DNA of 41,540 nucleotides from Ectopseudomonas mendocina (lineage in GTDB: Bacteria; Pseudomonadota; Gammaproteobacteria; Pseudomonadales; Pseudomonadaceae). Shown here piece by piece: positions 1 to 7,275 of this stretch; within the stretch, counting starts at the first letter, position 1, and every line of letters starts with the position of its first letter. Made by a program: the position numbers and the translations under genes. A model generated the notes under the pieces. That model was not told the origin of the DNA. It did no database searches and saw nothing but the letters and a program-made list of their open reading frames with translations. Location of the stretch: the NCBI RefSeq assembly GCF_016008875.1, contig NZ_JADTQG010000026.1, positions 1-41,540 of the forward strand. Direction: 5' to 3'.

Positions 1-46
1 CACATCCACCACAACGGTGGATCGATAGAGCGCGATCCACCCTACG
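1..46. repeat. REP-like inverted repeat, GGTGGAT family
   Basis: Overlapping inverted copies of GGTGGAT/ATCCACC occur here (ATCCACC at 4-10, GGTGGATC at 16-23, GATCCACC at 35-42), followed by CTAC, which is GTAG read on the minus strand. The same family lies in the opposite orientation at the right end of the window (about 41487-41536). It is intergenic, near the 3' end of the first gene. I see no transposase. The element probably continues beyond the left edge. Confidence 0.6.
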
Positions 47-50
47 GGCT

Positions 51-72
51 GTAGGAGCGGCTTCAGCCGCGA
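51..72 (+). repeat. REP half-site, GTAGGAGCGG family
   Basis: A single REP-type element with a GTAG head and the internal palindrome GCGGCTTCAGCCGC. It lies 5 bases beyond the stop codon of the minus-strand gene at 77-877. Related copies lie at 17599-17649 and 19940-19963. It is typical of Pseudomonas REP sequences mobilised by RAYT-type transposases; no RAYT gene is in the window. Confidence 0.7.
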
Positions 73-76
73 TGAA

Positions 77-877
77 TCAGCGCGTGGCGATCCAGATCAG
101 CAACCCTGCCTGAAACAGGCTGAACGCCACCAGGCAGGTGATGGTGAAGCGCAGGCCGCTGTCTTCGCGCTTCAGGCGATCGACCCGGTCTTCCAGCTTG
201 CGCAGTTTTACGTCCTGCTCCTGCAGTGTCTGGTCGGCCTGCTGGAGCATCGCCGCGGCGTCGAGCAACTCGACGATCTGCACCTTTTCGGCATGCCAGT
301 CGCCGTGCAGCGAGCTGACCCGCGGTGCGCTGTAGAAAGGCTTGAGCTGCAACGGGTCACTGTACTCGATGGTGAAACCCTGTGCCTTCAGCGCGTGGTC
401 TCGGCGAGCGCGAGCCGCCTCGTTGAAATTGTCCTTGGTCGGCAGAGCACCACCTTCCACCTGGTAGTGTGCGTAATGCTTGCGTGCCCAGGTGATGCCC
501 TGGGCCATGAGGAAGCGCCCCAGGCCGCGATTGGCCGGCTCTACGCTCAGGCCCTTGTCCGGGCCGAAGCGCACCTCCTTGTTCTGATGGTCGGCCCAGA
601 CTTCCAGCAGGTTGGTCTGGCGATGCAGGCGCTGGCCGGGCACCTGGATGGTCAGGCGCAACAGGCTGGTGTCCTTGGCGTGCCGTTCTACCCGGCCGAG
701 CTGGACGAAGCGCAGCGGCCTGGGCCCGGTTTCGCGGTCGACGGGCAGCGGCGCCAGACGCAGCAGGCTGAACTGCTCGGCTGGCAGATCAGACCAGGGA
801 TGCGGCGCAGCAGGCGTTTCGCCTGCAACTGCTTCGGCGTCGGCGGCTTGCGTCTGTGGGGCTGGATTTTCGCTCAT
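77..877 (-). CDS. Conserved hypothetical protein with C-terminal coiled coil and membrane tail anchor
   Basis: The 266-residue product is not a family I can name. Residues 1-30 are acidic and Ala/Pro-rich with no signal peptide. The middle (about 35-200) is a mixed soluble region rich in His and Trp. Residues about 203-240 form a heptad-rich charged coiled coil. The last 25 residues contain one hydrophobic segment (about 244-262) ending in a short ATR tail. This layout suggests an inner-membrane tail-anchored protein with most of its mass in the cytoplasm and possible oligomerisation through the coiled coil. It is transcribed away from the hydrolase gene start, 36 bases downstream of that gene's stop, so the two may be co-transcribed on the minus strand. 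Function unknown. Confidence 0.8.
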   Translation of the reverse strand: MSENPAPQTQAADAEAVAGETPAAPHPWSDLPAEQFSLLRLAPLPVDRETGPRPLRFVQLGRVERHAKDTSLLRLTIQVPGQRLHRQTNLLEVWADHQNKEVRFGPDKGLSVEPANRGLGRFLMAQGITWARKHYAHYQVEGGALPTKDNFNEAARARRDHALKAQGFTIEYSDPLQLKPFYSAPRVSSLHGDWHAEKVQIVELLDAAAMLQQADQTLQEQDVKLRKLEDRVDRLKREDSGLRFTITCLVAFSLFQAGLLIWIATR

Positions 878-913
878 GGGCGTCCTGTGTACTGTTCGGC
901 GGCCTTCGATGCG

Positions 914-1876
914 TTATCGGCCGTTTTCCTCAGCACTGGAGCGAATAAAGGCGACGATCCGCTCGCCCAGCGCACGGGCCAAGGGTAGCTGTGGATCGTC
1001 ATAGGACGCTACCTGTTCGTTCCAGGCCGCCGGTGTGATGCGCATGACATGGTTCATGCCGGGAATCAGCGCCAGCTCGGCGTCGGGCTTGGCCTGCTTG
1101 AGCACCTCGGCGTTGTCCGGGCTGACCTGGGCATCGTGGCTGCCTTGCACGATCAGCGCGGGAATCTGCAGTTTCGCGAAGTTCTCTGCCGGGTCCTGGC
1201 GCAGCAGGCTGATCAGGTAAGGCTGCACGCTGGGGCGGTAGACCACCTGCAACTCCTCCGGCACCTTGGGCTGCAGCTTGCCGCGGATCAGGTTGGCGAG
1301 AATGTGCCGGCTCTCGTCCAGCAAAGGCTGTGGCAGGCGCATGGCCAGTTGCATGTCCAGCACCTGGCCGATGGGGTAGGCGGGGCCGGCAATCGACACC
1401 AGCGCGTCGGCCTGGCTGGCAGGCGCGGCCAGGGCGGCGATCAGCGCGCCCTCGCTGTGACCGATGAGAATCAGCCGCTCGAAACGCGGATCGTCCCTGA
1501 GCAGCCTGGCCCAGCCTTCGGCATCGGCCACGTAGCGTTCGACGCTGAGGTCCTTTTCATCCGGCGTCGCGGCACGGCTGGCGGCCACGCCGCGCTTGTC
1601 GTAGCGCAGGCTGGCGATGCCATTGCGCGCCAGAACCTGAGCCAGCTTTTTCAGCGCATCGTTATGACCGCCCTCGGGGTTGTTGCCATTGCGATCCGTG
1701 GGGCCGGAGCCGGCGATCAGCAGCGCCACCGGTACCGGCTTATCGCTTTGCGGCACCAGCAGGCTGCCGTACAGGGTGCCTTGGTCGGTATCGAGGCTGA
1801 TGGGCAGTTGGCGGGTGGTGCTGGCCTGGGCCAGGCCGGTGATCAGGGTGAGGGACAAGAGCAGGGCTCGCAGCAT
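914..1876 (-). CDS. Secreted alpha/beta hydrolase (serine hydrolase, dienelactone hydrolase-like fold)
   Basis: The 320-residue product starts with a signal peptide (about 1-18, cleavage near AQA/ST). The oxyanion region includes AGSGPTDRNG (55-64). The nucleophile elbow is GHSEG, with Ser141. The likely acid is Asp248 (GSHDAQ) and the likely base His276 (GMNHV), giving a full catalytic triad. It should be a periplasmic esterase or peptidase-like hydrolase; the substrate is unknown. The start at 1876 was chosen because it places the signal peptide at the N-terminus; an upstream ATG at 2041 would add 55 residues of non-membrane sequence overlapping the aroC start region. It is divergent from aroC. 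Confidence 0.85.
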   Translation of the reverse strand: MLRALLLSLTLITGLAQASTTRQLPISLDTDQGTLYGSLLVPQSDKPVPVALLIAGSGPTDRNGNNPEGGHNDALKKLAQVLARNGIASLRYDKRGVAASRAATPDEKDLSVERYVADAEGWARLLRDDPRFERLILIGHSEGALIAALAAPASQADALVSIAGPAYPIGQVLDMQLAMRLPQPLLDESRHILANLIRGKLQPKVPEELQVVYRPSVQPYLISLLRQDPAENFAKLQIPALIVQGSHDAQVSPDNAEVLKQAKPDAELALIPGMNHVMRITPAAWNEQVASYDDPQLPLARALGERIVAFIRSSAEENGR

Positions 1877-1935
1877 GATGAGGGTAGGGTAGTGGCAGAC
1901 TGGCATTGGACGCATCCGAACGAGCAAGGTTCGGG

Positions 1936-1970
1936 GTGAACTGTAAGTAGGTGGCAGGTATACTCGCCCA
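1936..1970 (+). promoter_or_regulatory. Possible sigma-70 promoter of aroC
   Basis: A TATACT hexamer at 1959-1964 resembles a -10 box and lies about 70 bases before the aroC start. The -35 region is weak. This was judged by eye only. Confidence 0.25.
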
Positions 1971-2030
1971 CCTTGTGAATCGGGCCTGCGCAGTGGCAGG
2001 CCTGTGCTGAATCTCGCGGAGCGTCTTCCC

Positions 2031-3122
2031 ATGTCCGGCAATACCTACGGCAAGCTGTTCACCGTCACCACCGCTGGCGAAAGCCATGGCCCGGCGCTGG
2101 TCGCCATCGTCGACGGTTGCCCGCCCGGTGTCGAGATATCCCTGGAAGACCTGCAGCGCGACCTCGACCGCCGCAAGCCGGGCACCAGCCGCCATACCAC
2201 GCAGCGCCAGGAAGCCGACGAGGTGGAAATCCTCTCCGGCGTGCTCGAGGGCAAGACCACTGGCTGCTCCATCGGTCTGCTGATCCGCAATACCGACCAG
2301 AAGTCCAAGGACTACTCGGCGATCAAGGATCTGTTCCGCCCGGCCCACGCCGACTACACCTACCACCACAAATACGGCATCCGCGACTACCGTGGTGGCG
2401 GTCGCAGCTCGGCGCGCGAAACCGCCATGCGCGTGGCGGCCGGTGCCATCGCCAAGAAGTTCCTGGCCAGCCAGGGCATCGTTATCCGTGGCTACATGAG
2501 CCAGCTTGGCCCCATCGAAATCCCGTTCAAGACCTGGGATTCGGTGGAGGAGAACGCCTTCTTCAGCCCCGACCCGGACAAGGTACCGGAACTCGAGGCC
2601 TACATGGATCAGCTGCGCCGTGACCAGGATTCGGTGGGTGCGAAGATCACCGTGGTCGCCGAAGGGGTGATGCCGGGCCTCGGCGAGCCGATTTTCGACC
2701 GCCTCGACGCCGAGCTGGCCCATGCGCTGATGAGCATCAATGCGGTCAAGGGCGTGGAGATCGGCGCCGGCTTCGCCTGCGTCGCCCAGCGTGGCACCGA
2801 GCACCGTGACGAACTGACCCCGGAAGGTTTCCTCTCCAATAACGCCGGCGGCATTCTCGGTGGCATCTCCAGCGGCCAGCCGATCATCGCCCACCTGGCG
2901 CTCAAGCCGACCTCCAGCATCACCACGCCGGGGCGTTCCATCGACGTCAACGGCAATCCGGTGGACGTGATCACCAAGGGCCGTCACGACCCCTGCGTCG
3001 GCATCCGCGCCACGCCGATCGCCGAGGCGATGATGGCCATCGTACTGATGGATCACCTGCTGCGTCACCGCGCGCAGAACGCCGACGTGAACGTCACCAC
3101 GCCGGTGCTGCCGCAGCTGTGA
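2031..3122 (+). CDS. aroC: Chorismate synthase
   Basis: The 363-residue product catalyses the last step of the shikimate pathway: 5-enolpyruvylshikimate-3-phosphate to chorismate, needing reduced FMN. The N-terminus MSGNTYGKLF, the SHGPALVAIVDGCPPG block, the YRGGGRSSARET block and the C-terminal VGIRATPIAEAM block are all family signatures, and the length is standard. The start at 2031 matches the family N-terminus; a frame-open start at 2004 would add nine extra residues. It heads a plus-strand run with the MFS transporter (13-base gap) and the mtnD-like gene. The rest of aromatic biosynthesis (pheA, tyrA/aroA) is elsewhere in this window. Confidence 0.97.
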   Translation: MSGNTYGKLFTVTTAGESHGPALVAIVDGCPPGVEISLEDLQRDLDRRKPGTSRHTTQRQEADEVEILSGVLEGKTTGCSIGLLIRNTDQKSKDYSAIKDLFRPAHADYTYHHKYGIRDYRGGGRSSARETAMRVAAGAIAKKFLASQGIVIRGYMSQLGPIEIPFKTWDSVEENAFFSPDPDKVPELEAYMDQLRRDQDSVGAKITVVAEGVMPGLGEPIFDRLDAELAHALMSINAVKGVEIGAGFACVAQRGTEHRDELTPEGFLSNNAGGILGGISSGQPIIAHLALKPTSSITTPGRSIDVNGNPVDVITKGRHDPCVGIRATPIAEAMMAIVLMDHLLRHRAQNADVNVTTPVLPQL

Positions 3123-3135
3123 TCCGGACTGTGGC

Positions 3136-4287
3136 ATGAGCGCGGCCCTGCCGTACTGGCGGCTTTCCGGTTTCTATTTCTTCTATTTCGCCCTGCTTGG
3201 GGGTACGGCGCCGTTTCTGGCGCTGTACTTCGATCACCTGGGCTTTTCCCCGGCGCGGATCGGCGAACTGATCGCCATTCCCATGCTGATGCGCTGTCTG
3301 GCACCGAATCTGTGGGGCTGGTTGGGCGACCACACCGGCCAGCGCCTGCTGATCGTGCGATTAGGCGCGCTGTGCACCCTGGTATGTTTTGCCGGCATCT
3401 TCCTTGATCAAAGCTACGCGTGGCTGGCGTTGATCATGGCAAGCCATGCTTTCTTCTGGCATGCCGTGTTGCCGCAGTTCGAGGTCATCACTCTGGCCCA
3501 TCTGCGCGAGCAGGCGGCGCGCTACAGCCAGATTCGCCTGTGGGGGAGCATCGGTTTTATCGTCGCCGTGGTCGGCCTCGGTCTGCTGTTCGAGTGGCTG
3601 AGCCTGGATGCCTACCCGGCGGCGCTGCTGGTAATCATGGCCGGCATCGTCATCAGCAGTGTCTGGGTGCCCAACGCAGAGCCTGTGCTGCGCCCGAGCA
3701 CGCTGGAGCCTGAGGGTTTTCTGCGCCAGTTGCGGCGCCCCGGCATTCTCGCGTTCTACATTTGCGTTGGGCTGATGCAGTTGAGCAACGGTCCGTACTA
3801 CACCTTTCTGACCCTGCACCTGGAGGGCGTTGGCTACAGCCGCGGCGCCATTGGCCTGTTCTGGGCGCTGGGGGTGGTGGCGGAGATCCTGCTGTTCCTG
3901 GTTATGGCGCGGCTGCTGCAGCGTTACTCGCTGCGCGCGGTGTTGCTGGCCAGCTTTCTGATCACCGCCTTACGCTGGCTGCTGCTGAGCAGTCTGCCCC
4001 AGTACCTGCCGGTGTTGCTGCTGGCGCAGTGCATGCACGCTGCCACCTTCGGCGCCTTCCATGCCGGTTGCATCCACTTTGTACAACGCAGTTTCGCCGA
4101 CCGCCAGCAGGGGCAGGCCCAGGCGCTCTACGTCAGCCTGGCCGGCATCGGCGGTGCGCTTGGCGCGCTGTATGCCGGTTACAGCTGGAAGAGCCTGGGC
4201 CCGGCCTGGACTTTCGCCATCGCCAGTCTGGTAGCCTTGCTCGCAGCCTACGTCATTGCCACCTGTCTGCCGCCCGAGCGGCCCTGA
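3136..4287 (+). CDS. MFS transporter of the HcaT / 3-phenylpropionate-permease-like type
   Basis: The 383-residue product has about 12 hydrophobic segments in two halves. It starts with YWRLSGFYFFYFALLGGTAP and has the loop-2 motif WGWLGDHTGQR (65-75), typical of the MFS_1_like family that includes HcaT and nucleoside permeases. It is an inner-membrane secondary transporter with unknown substrate. It begins 13 bases after aroC and ends 16 bases before the mtnD-like gene, so the three are probably one transcript. In P. aeruginosa the homologue also follows aroC and precedes methionine-salvage genes (from memory), so a role in transport of a metabolite of that pathway is conceivable but unproven. 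Confidence 0.85.
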   Translation: MSAALPYWRLSGFYFFYFALLGGTAPFLALYFDHLGFSPARIGELIAIPMLMRCLAPNLWGWLGDHTGQRLLIVRLGALCTLVCFAGIFLDQSYAWLALIMASHAFFWHAVLPQFEVITLAHLREQAARYSQIRLWGSIGFIVAVVGLGLLFEWLSLDAYPAALLVIMAGIVISSVWVPNAEPVLRPSTLEPEGFLRQLRRPGILAFYICVGLMQLSNGPYYTFLTLHLEGVGYSRGAIGLFWALGVVAEILLFLVMARLLQRYSLRAVLLASFLITALRWLLLSSLPQYLPVLLLAQCMHAATFGAFHAGCIHFVQRSFADRQQGQAQALYVSLAGIGGALGALYAGYSWKSLGPAWTFAIASLVALLAAYVIATCLPPERP

Positions 4288-4303
4288 ATCGAGTGAACCC
4301 TTC

Positions 4304-4843
4304 ATGAGCAGCCTCGCCGTCCACCTGCATACCTCACCGGAACTGCCGAACAAGGTTCTGAACCACGCCGATGACATTGCCAGCACCCTGGCGGCGGCAG
4401 GCATCGACTATCGCCAGGTGGAGCTGCCGGCCGCGTTGCGCCCCGGCTGCGAGCAGGCGGAGTTCGAGGCGGCTTACGGCCTCTGGCTGCAGGCGTTGAT
4501 GGGCGAGGAAGGTCATGTGCAGCAGGAGCTGTTCAACCTGCAGCGCAACCATCCGCAGAAGCTGGAGCTGCGTGCGCGCCATCTGGATGAGCAGGTACAG
4601 GCCTCGGCCTGCACATGGTTGTTTCTCGGCGGTTTCGCTCAGCTCAGCGTACATCTGGACGGCTACGTCTACGTGCTGCAGGGCGAGCGTGGCGACCTGA
4701 TGACCTTGCCGGCCGGCACTCGCCACTGGTTCGACATCGGCGAGGAGCCGCATGTGCTGGTGGTGCGCCTGAGTGAGCGTGACGAGACGCCGGAGCGCAC
4801 CGGCGACGATATCGCCAGGCGCTTTCCACGCCTGGGGGACTGA
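4304..4843 (+). CDS. mtnD: Acireductone dioxygenase (ARD) homologue lacking three of four metal ligands
   Basis: The 179-residue product has the standard ARD length and conserved ends: SPELPNKVLNHADDIASTL near the N-terminus, HPQKLELRARHLDE, YVYVLQGERGDLMTLPAGT, HWFDIGEEPH and the terminal GDDIARRFPRLGD. ARD normally oxidises the acireductone of methionine salvage using Fe or Ni held by the EHRHGEDE motif plus a later His. Here that motif reads EQVQASAC, so the ligands become Gln97, Gln99 and Cys103; only His141 is kept. The frame is intact and the cupin fold looks preserved, so I infer a non-catalytic or functionally altered protein. The ATG at 4304 matches the family start; the frame is open further upstream into the MFS gene. 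Neither mtnB nor mtnC is adjacent. Confidence 0.85.
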   Translation: MSSLAVHLHTSPELPNKVLNHADDIASTLAAAGIDYRQVELPAALRPGCEQAEFEAAYGLWLQALMGEEGHVQQELFNLQRNHPQKLELRARHLDEQVQASACTWLFLGGFAQLSVHLDGYVYVLQGERGDLMTLPAGTRHWFDIGEEPHVLVVRLSERDETPERTGDDIARRFPRLGD

Positions 4844-4849
4844 CGCTTA

Positions 4850-4875
4850 GCCCCATGCCGCGCCTGATATGGGGC
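4850..4875 (+). other. Hairpin after the mtnD-like gene
   Basis: A 7-base perfect inverted repeat (GCCCCAT at 4850-4856 with ATGGGGC at 4869-4875) separates the mtnD-like gene from the small membrane protein gene. There is no T-tract, so it is not a clear intrinsic terminator. Confidence 0.4.
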
Positions 4876-4945
4876 AAACCCTGTGGGAACCCTGGCTGGG
4901 CGCCGACTATCCTATGAAGGCAACCTTTCAGACAGGAGTGTCGTC

Positions 4946-5137
4946 ATGGGTTCTATGTTCAATGGGCTGATTGGCCTAGTCATCCTGGCCCTGGATATCT
5001 GGGCCATCATCAACGTGATCAAGAGCAATGCCGAAACGGGCATCAAGATTCTGTGGATTCTGCTGATCGTGCTGTTGCCGGTGCTCGGCCTGATCATCTG
5101 GGCGCTGATGGGACCGCGCGGTAACGTCAGACTGTGA
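4946..5137 (+). CDS. Small two-helix membrane protein (PLDc_N / phospholipase D-nuclease N-terminal family)
   Basis: The 63-residue product has two transmembrane helices (about 4-23 and 33-53) joined by a short loop (INVIKSNAETGIKILW), ending in ALMGPRGNVRL. This matches the short PLDc_N type domain, which occurs alone in many Pseudomonas. Function unknown; it lies in the inner membrane. A GACAGGAG ribosome-binding site at 4931-4938 lies 7 bases before this ATG, which decides the start against an in-frame upstream one at 4883. The stop overlaps the GTG start of the next gene by three bases, so the two are translationally coupled. Confidence 0.8.
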   Translation: MGSMFNGLIGLVILALDIWAIINVIKSNAETGIKILWILLIVLLPVLGLIIWALMGPRGNVRL

Positions 5138-5691
5138 GTCGCCTCTGGCTGCTGGCTCTGGTGCTGCTGCCGCTCTGGGGCGCAGCGGCAGAAACTGCCG
5201 ATGCCTGGCAGGCTCTGCGTGAGGGCCGCGCGCTGATACTCATGCGCCATGCCACTGCGCCGGGTACCGGCGATCCGGCCAATTTTCGTCTCGGGCAATG
5301 CGAAACCCAGCGCAACCTCAATGCGCAAGGACGCGCCGAGGCCCGGCGCTGGGGCGAGCTGCTCGCGCGTCAGGGCATCGAGCGGCCACGGTTGCTCAGC
5401 AGCCGCTGGTGCCGTGCGCTGGATACCGCAAGCGGCATGCAGCGCGGCCCCGTGCAACCCTTCGCTGCGCTGGATTCGTTCTTCGGGCAACCCGAGGATG
5501 GCGCCGAACAGACTGCCGAGCTGATTCGCCTGATCAACGAATTGCCAGCTGGTGCCCCCTTGGTGCTGATTTCCCACCAGGTCAACATCACCGCCTTGAC
5601 CGGCATCTTCCCTGCTTCGGGTGAAGGGCTGATCCTTGCTTTGCCACTGCGCTTGCGCGCTGAACCGCTGGCGCGTATCCCCGCGCCGTAG
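5134..5691 (+). CDS. Secreted histidine phosphatase family protein (phosphoglycerate mutase-like)
   Basis: The 185-residue product begins with a GTG start and a signal peptide (about 1-19, cleavage near AAA/ET). The phosphohistidine motif is LMRHATAPG (about 36-44; RHG becomes RHA, seen in SixA-like branches). The C-terminal catalytic His is in LISHQVNI (about 147-154). Arg residues in LLSSRWCRALDTA complete the phosphate pocket. It is likely a periplasmic phosphatase of unknown substrate. It is coupled to the PLDc_N gene by start/stop overlap and converges on ogt, with only 6 bases between the stops and no visible terminator. Confidence 0.85.
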   Translation: MSRLWLLALVLLPLWGAAAETADAWQALREGRALILMRHATAPGTGDPANFRLGQCETQRNLNAQGRAEARRWGELLARQGIERPRLLSSRWCRALDTASGMQRGPVQPFAALDSFFGQPEDGAEQTAELIRLINELPAGAPLVLISHQVNITALTGIFPASGEGLILALPLRLRAEPLARIPAP

Positions 5692-5697
5692 AGACGG

Positions 5698-6195
5698 CTA
5701 CAACGCCAGTTGCGCCTGCTCTGGCTGCAACACGCCCTCAAGCTCCAGCAACTGCTGCTTGCGCGGTAGGCCGCCGGCATAACCGGTGAGGCTGCCATTG
5801 CGGCCAATCACACGGTGGCAGGGCACGATGATGGAGATCGGATTGGCGCCGTTGGCCGTTCCCACCGCACGCACGGCTTGTGGTCGGCCGATCACGCCGG
5901 CCAGCTCGGAGTAGCTGCAGGTGCGGCCATAGGGAATGGCCTGCAACGCCTGCCACACAGCCTGTTGAAACGCGGTGCCCCTGGGCGCCAGACGCAGATC
6001 GAACTGGCGGCGCTTGCCGGCGAAGTATTCATCGAGCTGGCGGCATACGGCGTCCAGTTCGCGGCCGGCGGGTTGCCAATTTGCCTCGATGCGCCAGGGT
6101 CGGCTGTCCAGTTCCATCAATAACAATTGCAGGCCGTTTTCGTCGCCTGCGATAAACAATGGCCCGATGGGACTGTCGTGATGACGGTAATGCAT
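5698..6195 (-). CDS. ogt: Methylated-DNA--[protein]-cysteine S-methyltransferase (O6-alkylguanine repair)
   Basis: The 165-residue product transfers the alkyl group from O6-methylguanine to its own cysteine in a suicide reaction. The active-site motif PCHRV is present (Cys126), preceded by the DNA-binding segment IPYGRTCSYSELA with the arginine finger in RAVGTANGANP. Length and N-terminal domain fit Ogt rather than Ada (no AraC domain). It starts 3 bases after the alkA stop on the minus strand, so alkA-ogt form a two-gene alkylation-repair operon. Confidence 0.93.
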   Translation of the reverse strand: MHYRHHDSPIGPLFIAGDENGLQLLLMELDSRPWRIEANWQPAGRELDAVCRQLDEYFAGKRRQFDLRLAPRGTAFQQAVWQALQAIPYGRTCSYSELAGVIGRPQAVRAVGTANGANPISIIVPCHRVIGRNGSLTGYAGGLPRKQQLLELEGVLQPEQAQLAL

Positions 6196-6198
6196 GGC

Positions 6199-7077
6199 TC
6201 AGCCTCCCGAATAGCAATGCCAGAGATGCGCAGCCGCGTAGGCCCGCCACGGGCGCCAGGCTTCCGCACGAATTTTCAGGCGACGGGCGTCGATGCCGCC
6301 GGTTCCCCACACTGGCGCCTTGAGCAGGCCAAGATCGCTGGCGGGAAAGGCATCGGCCTCACCGAATGCACGCAGGGCGATGTACTCCGCCGTCCACGGG
6401 CCGATACCGGGCAGGGCGCATAGTTGCTCGATCAAAGCCGCGCTGCCGTCGCGCAGGCTCAGTTGCAGACTGTCGTCGGCAATGCGTGCAGCGAAATGCT
6501 GCAGACACTGCACGCGCTTGCCGGGCATGCCGATGCCGGTCAGATCCGCTTCGGCCAGCGCCTGCGGCGTCGGAAACAGGCGGCTGATGCCCAGCGCCTG
6601 TGGCGTCTCGATTGGCGTGCCGACACGCTGCACAAGGCGCCCGACTATGGTGACCGCCGCCTTGACCGTAACCTGCTGGCCGACGATGGCGCGGACCGCC
6701 TGCTCGAAAGGATCGAACGCCACTGGCAATCGCAGGCCAGGGTTGCGCAGCAGCAGCGGTGCGAGCAGCTCGTCAGTGCTCAGGTGGCGGGCAATCGCTT
6801 CCGGCTCGCTATCGAGATCGAACATGCGCCGCACGCGCTGCTCCAGCTGGTCGAGATGCGCGGGCGATGCGATGCGGCAGCGCAGCTCCAGCGCGTTCTG
6901 CCCCGGCAGCGGCGCCACCTGAAGCCAGCCTGAGGTGCCGTCTATGGTGAAACCGCGGCTGTAGCTGCCTGTGCTCAGCGACTCAAGGCCCGGGATCGCG
7001 CGCAGGGCGAAGTGGCCATGGAACTGTTGCCAGTCCCACGGTGGTTGATAGGGTAGAAGCAGCGTGATGATGTTCAT
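6199..7077 (-). CDS. alkA: DNA-3-methyladenine glycosylase II
   Basis: The 292-residue product removes alkylated bases from DNA. It has an AlkA N-terminal domain (about 1-105) and an HhH-GPD fold with the helix-hairpin-helix LPGIGPWTA (222-230); the catalytic Asp is probably Asp248 in DAFPASDLG. The start at 7077 gives the usual N-terminus MNIITLLLPYQPPWDW; an in-frame ATG at 7131 would add an 18-residue unlike segment. It leads the alkA-ogt operon. In P. aeruginosa alkA follows mtnBDC after aroC (recalled), so its position here marks the old right border of that cluster. Confidence 0.92.
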   Translation of the reverse strand: MNIITLLLPYQPPWDWQQFHGHFALRAIPGLESLSTGSYSRGFTIDGTSGWLQVAPLPGQNALELRCRIASPAHLDQLEQRVRRMFDLDSEPEAIARHLSTDELLAPLLLRNPGLRLPVAFDPFEQAVRAIVGQQVTVKAAVTIVGRLVQRVGTPIETPQALGISRLFPTPQALAEADLTGIGMPGKRVQCLQHFAARIADDSLQLSLRDGSAALIEQLCALPGIGPWTAEYIALRAFGEADAFPASDLGLLKAPVWGTGGIDARRLKIRAEAWRPWRAYAAAHLWHCYSGG

Positions 7078-7275
7078 GGCTGGCACCCTAGCTCGGCCTT
7101 GGCGACTTGTCAGCGTGAAGATGACTTTCAAACCGGAGTAGCGATCGCCTCGCCGACCGTCTGGCGATGGCGTTCAGAGTGGACAGCAGGACAACATCAC
7201 CTACCCTAAGAGCTTTGCAGCGCGTATGATGCGCGCCCCTTCGATCATCAACTACTACACCGGGAGGTGCCCAAG

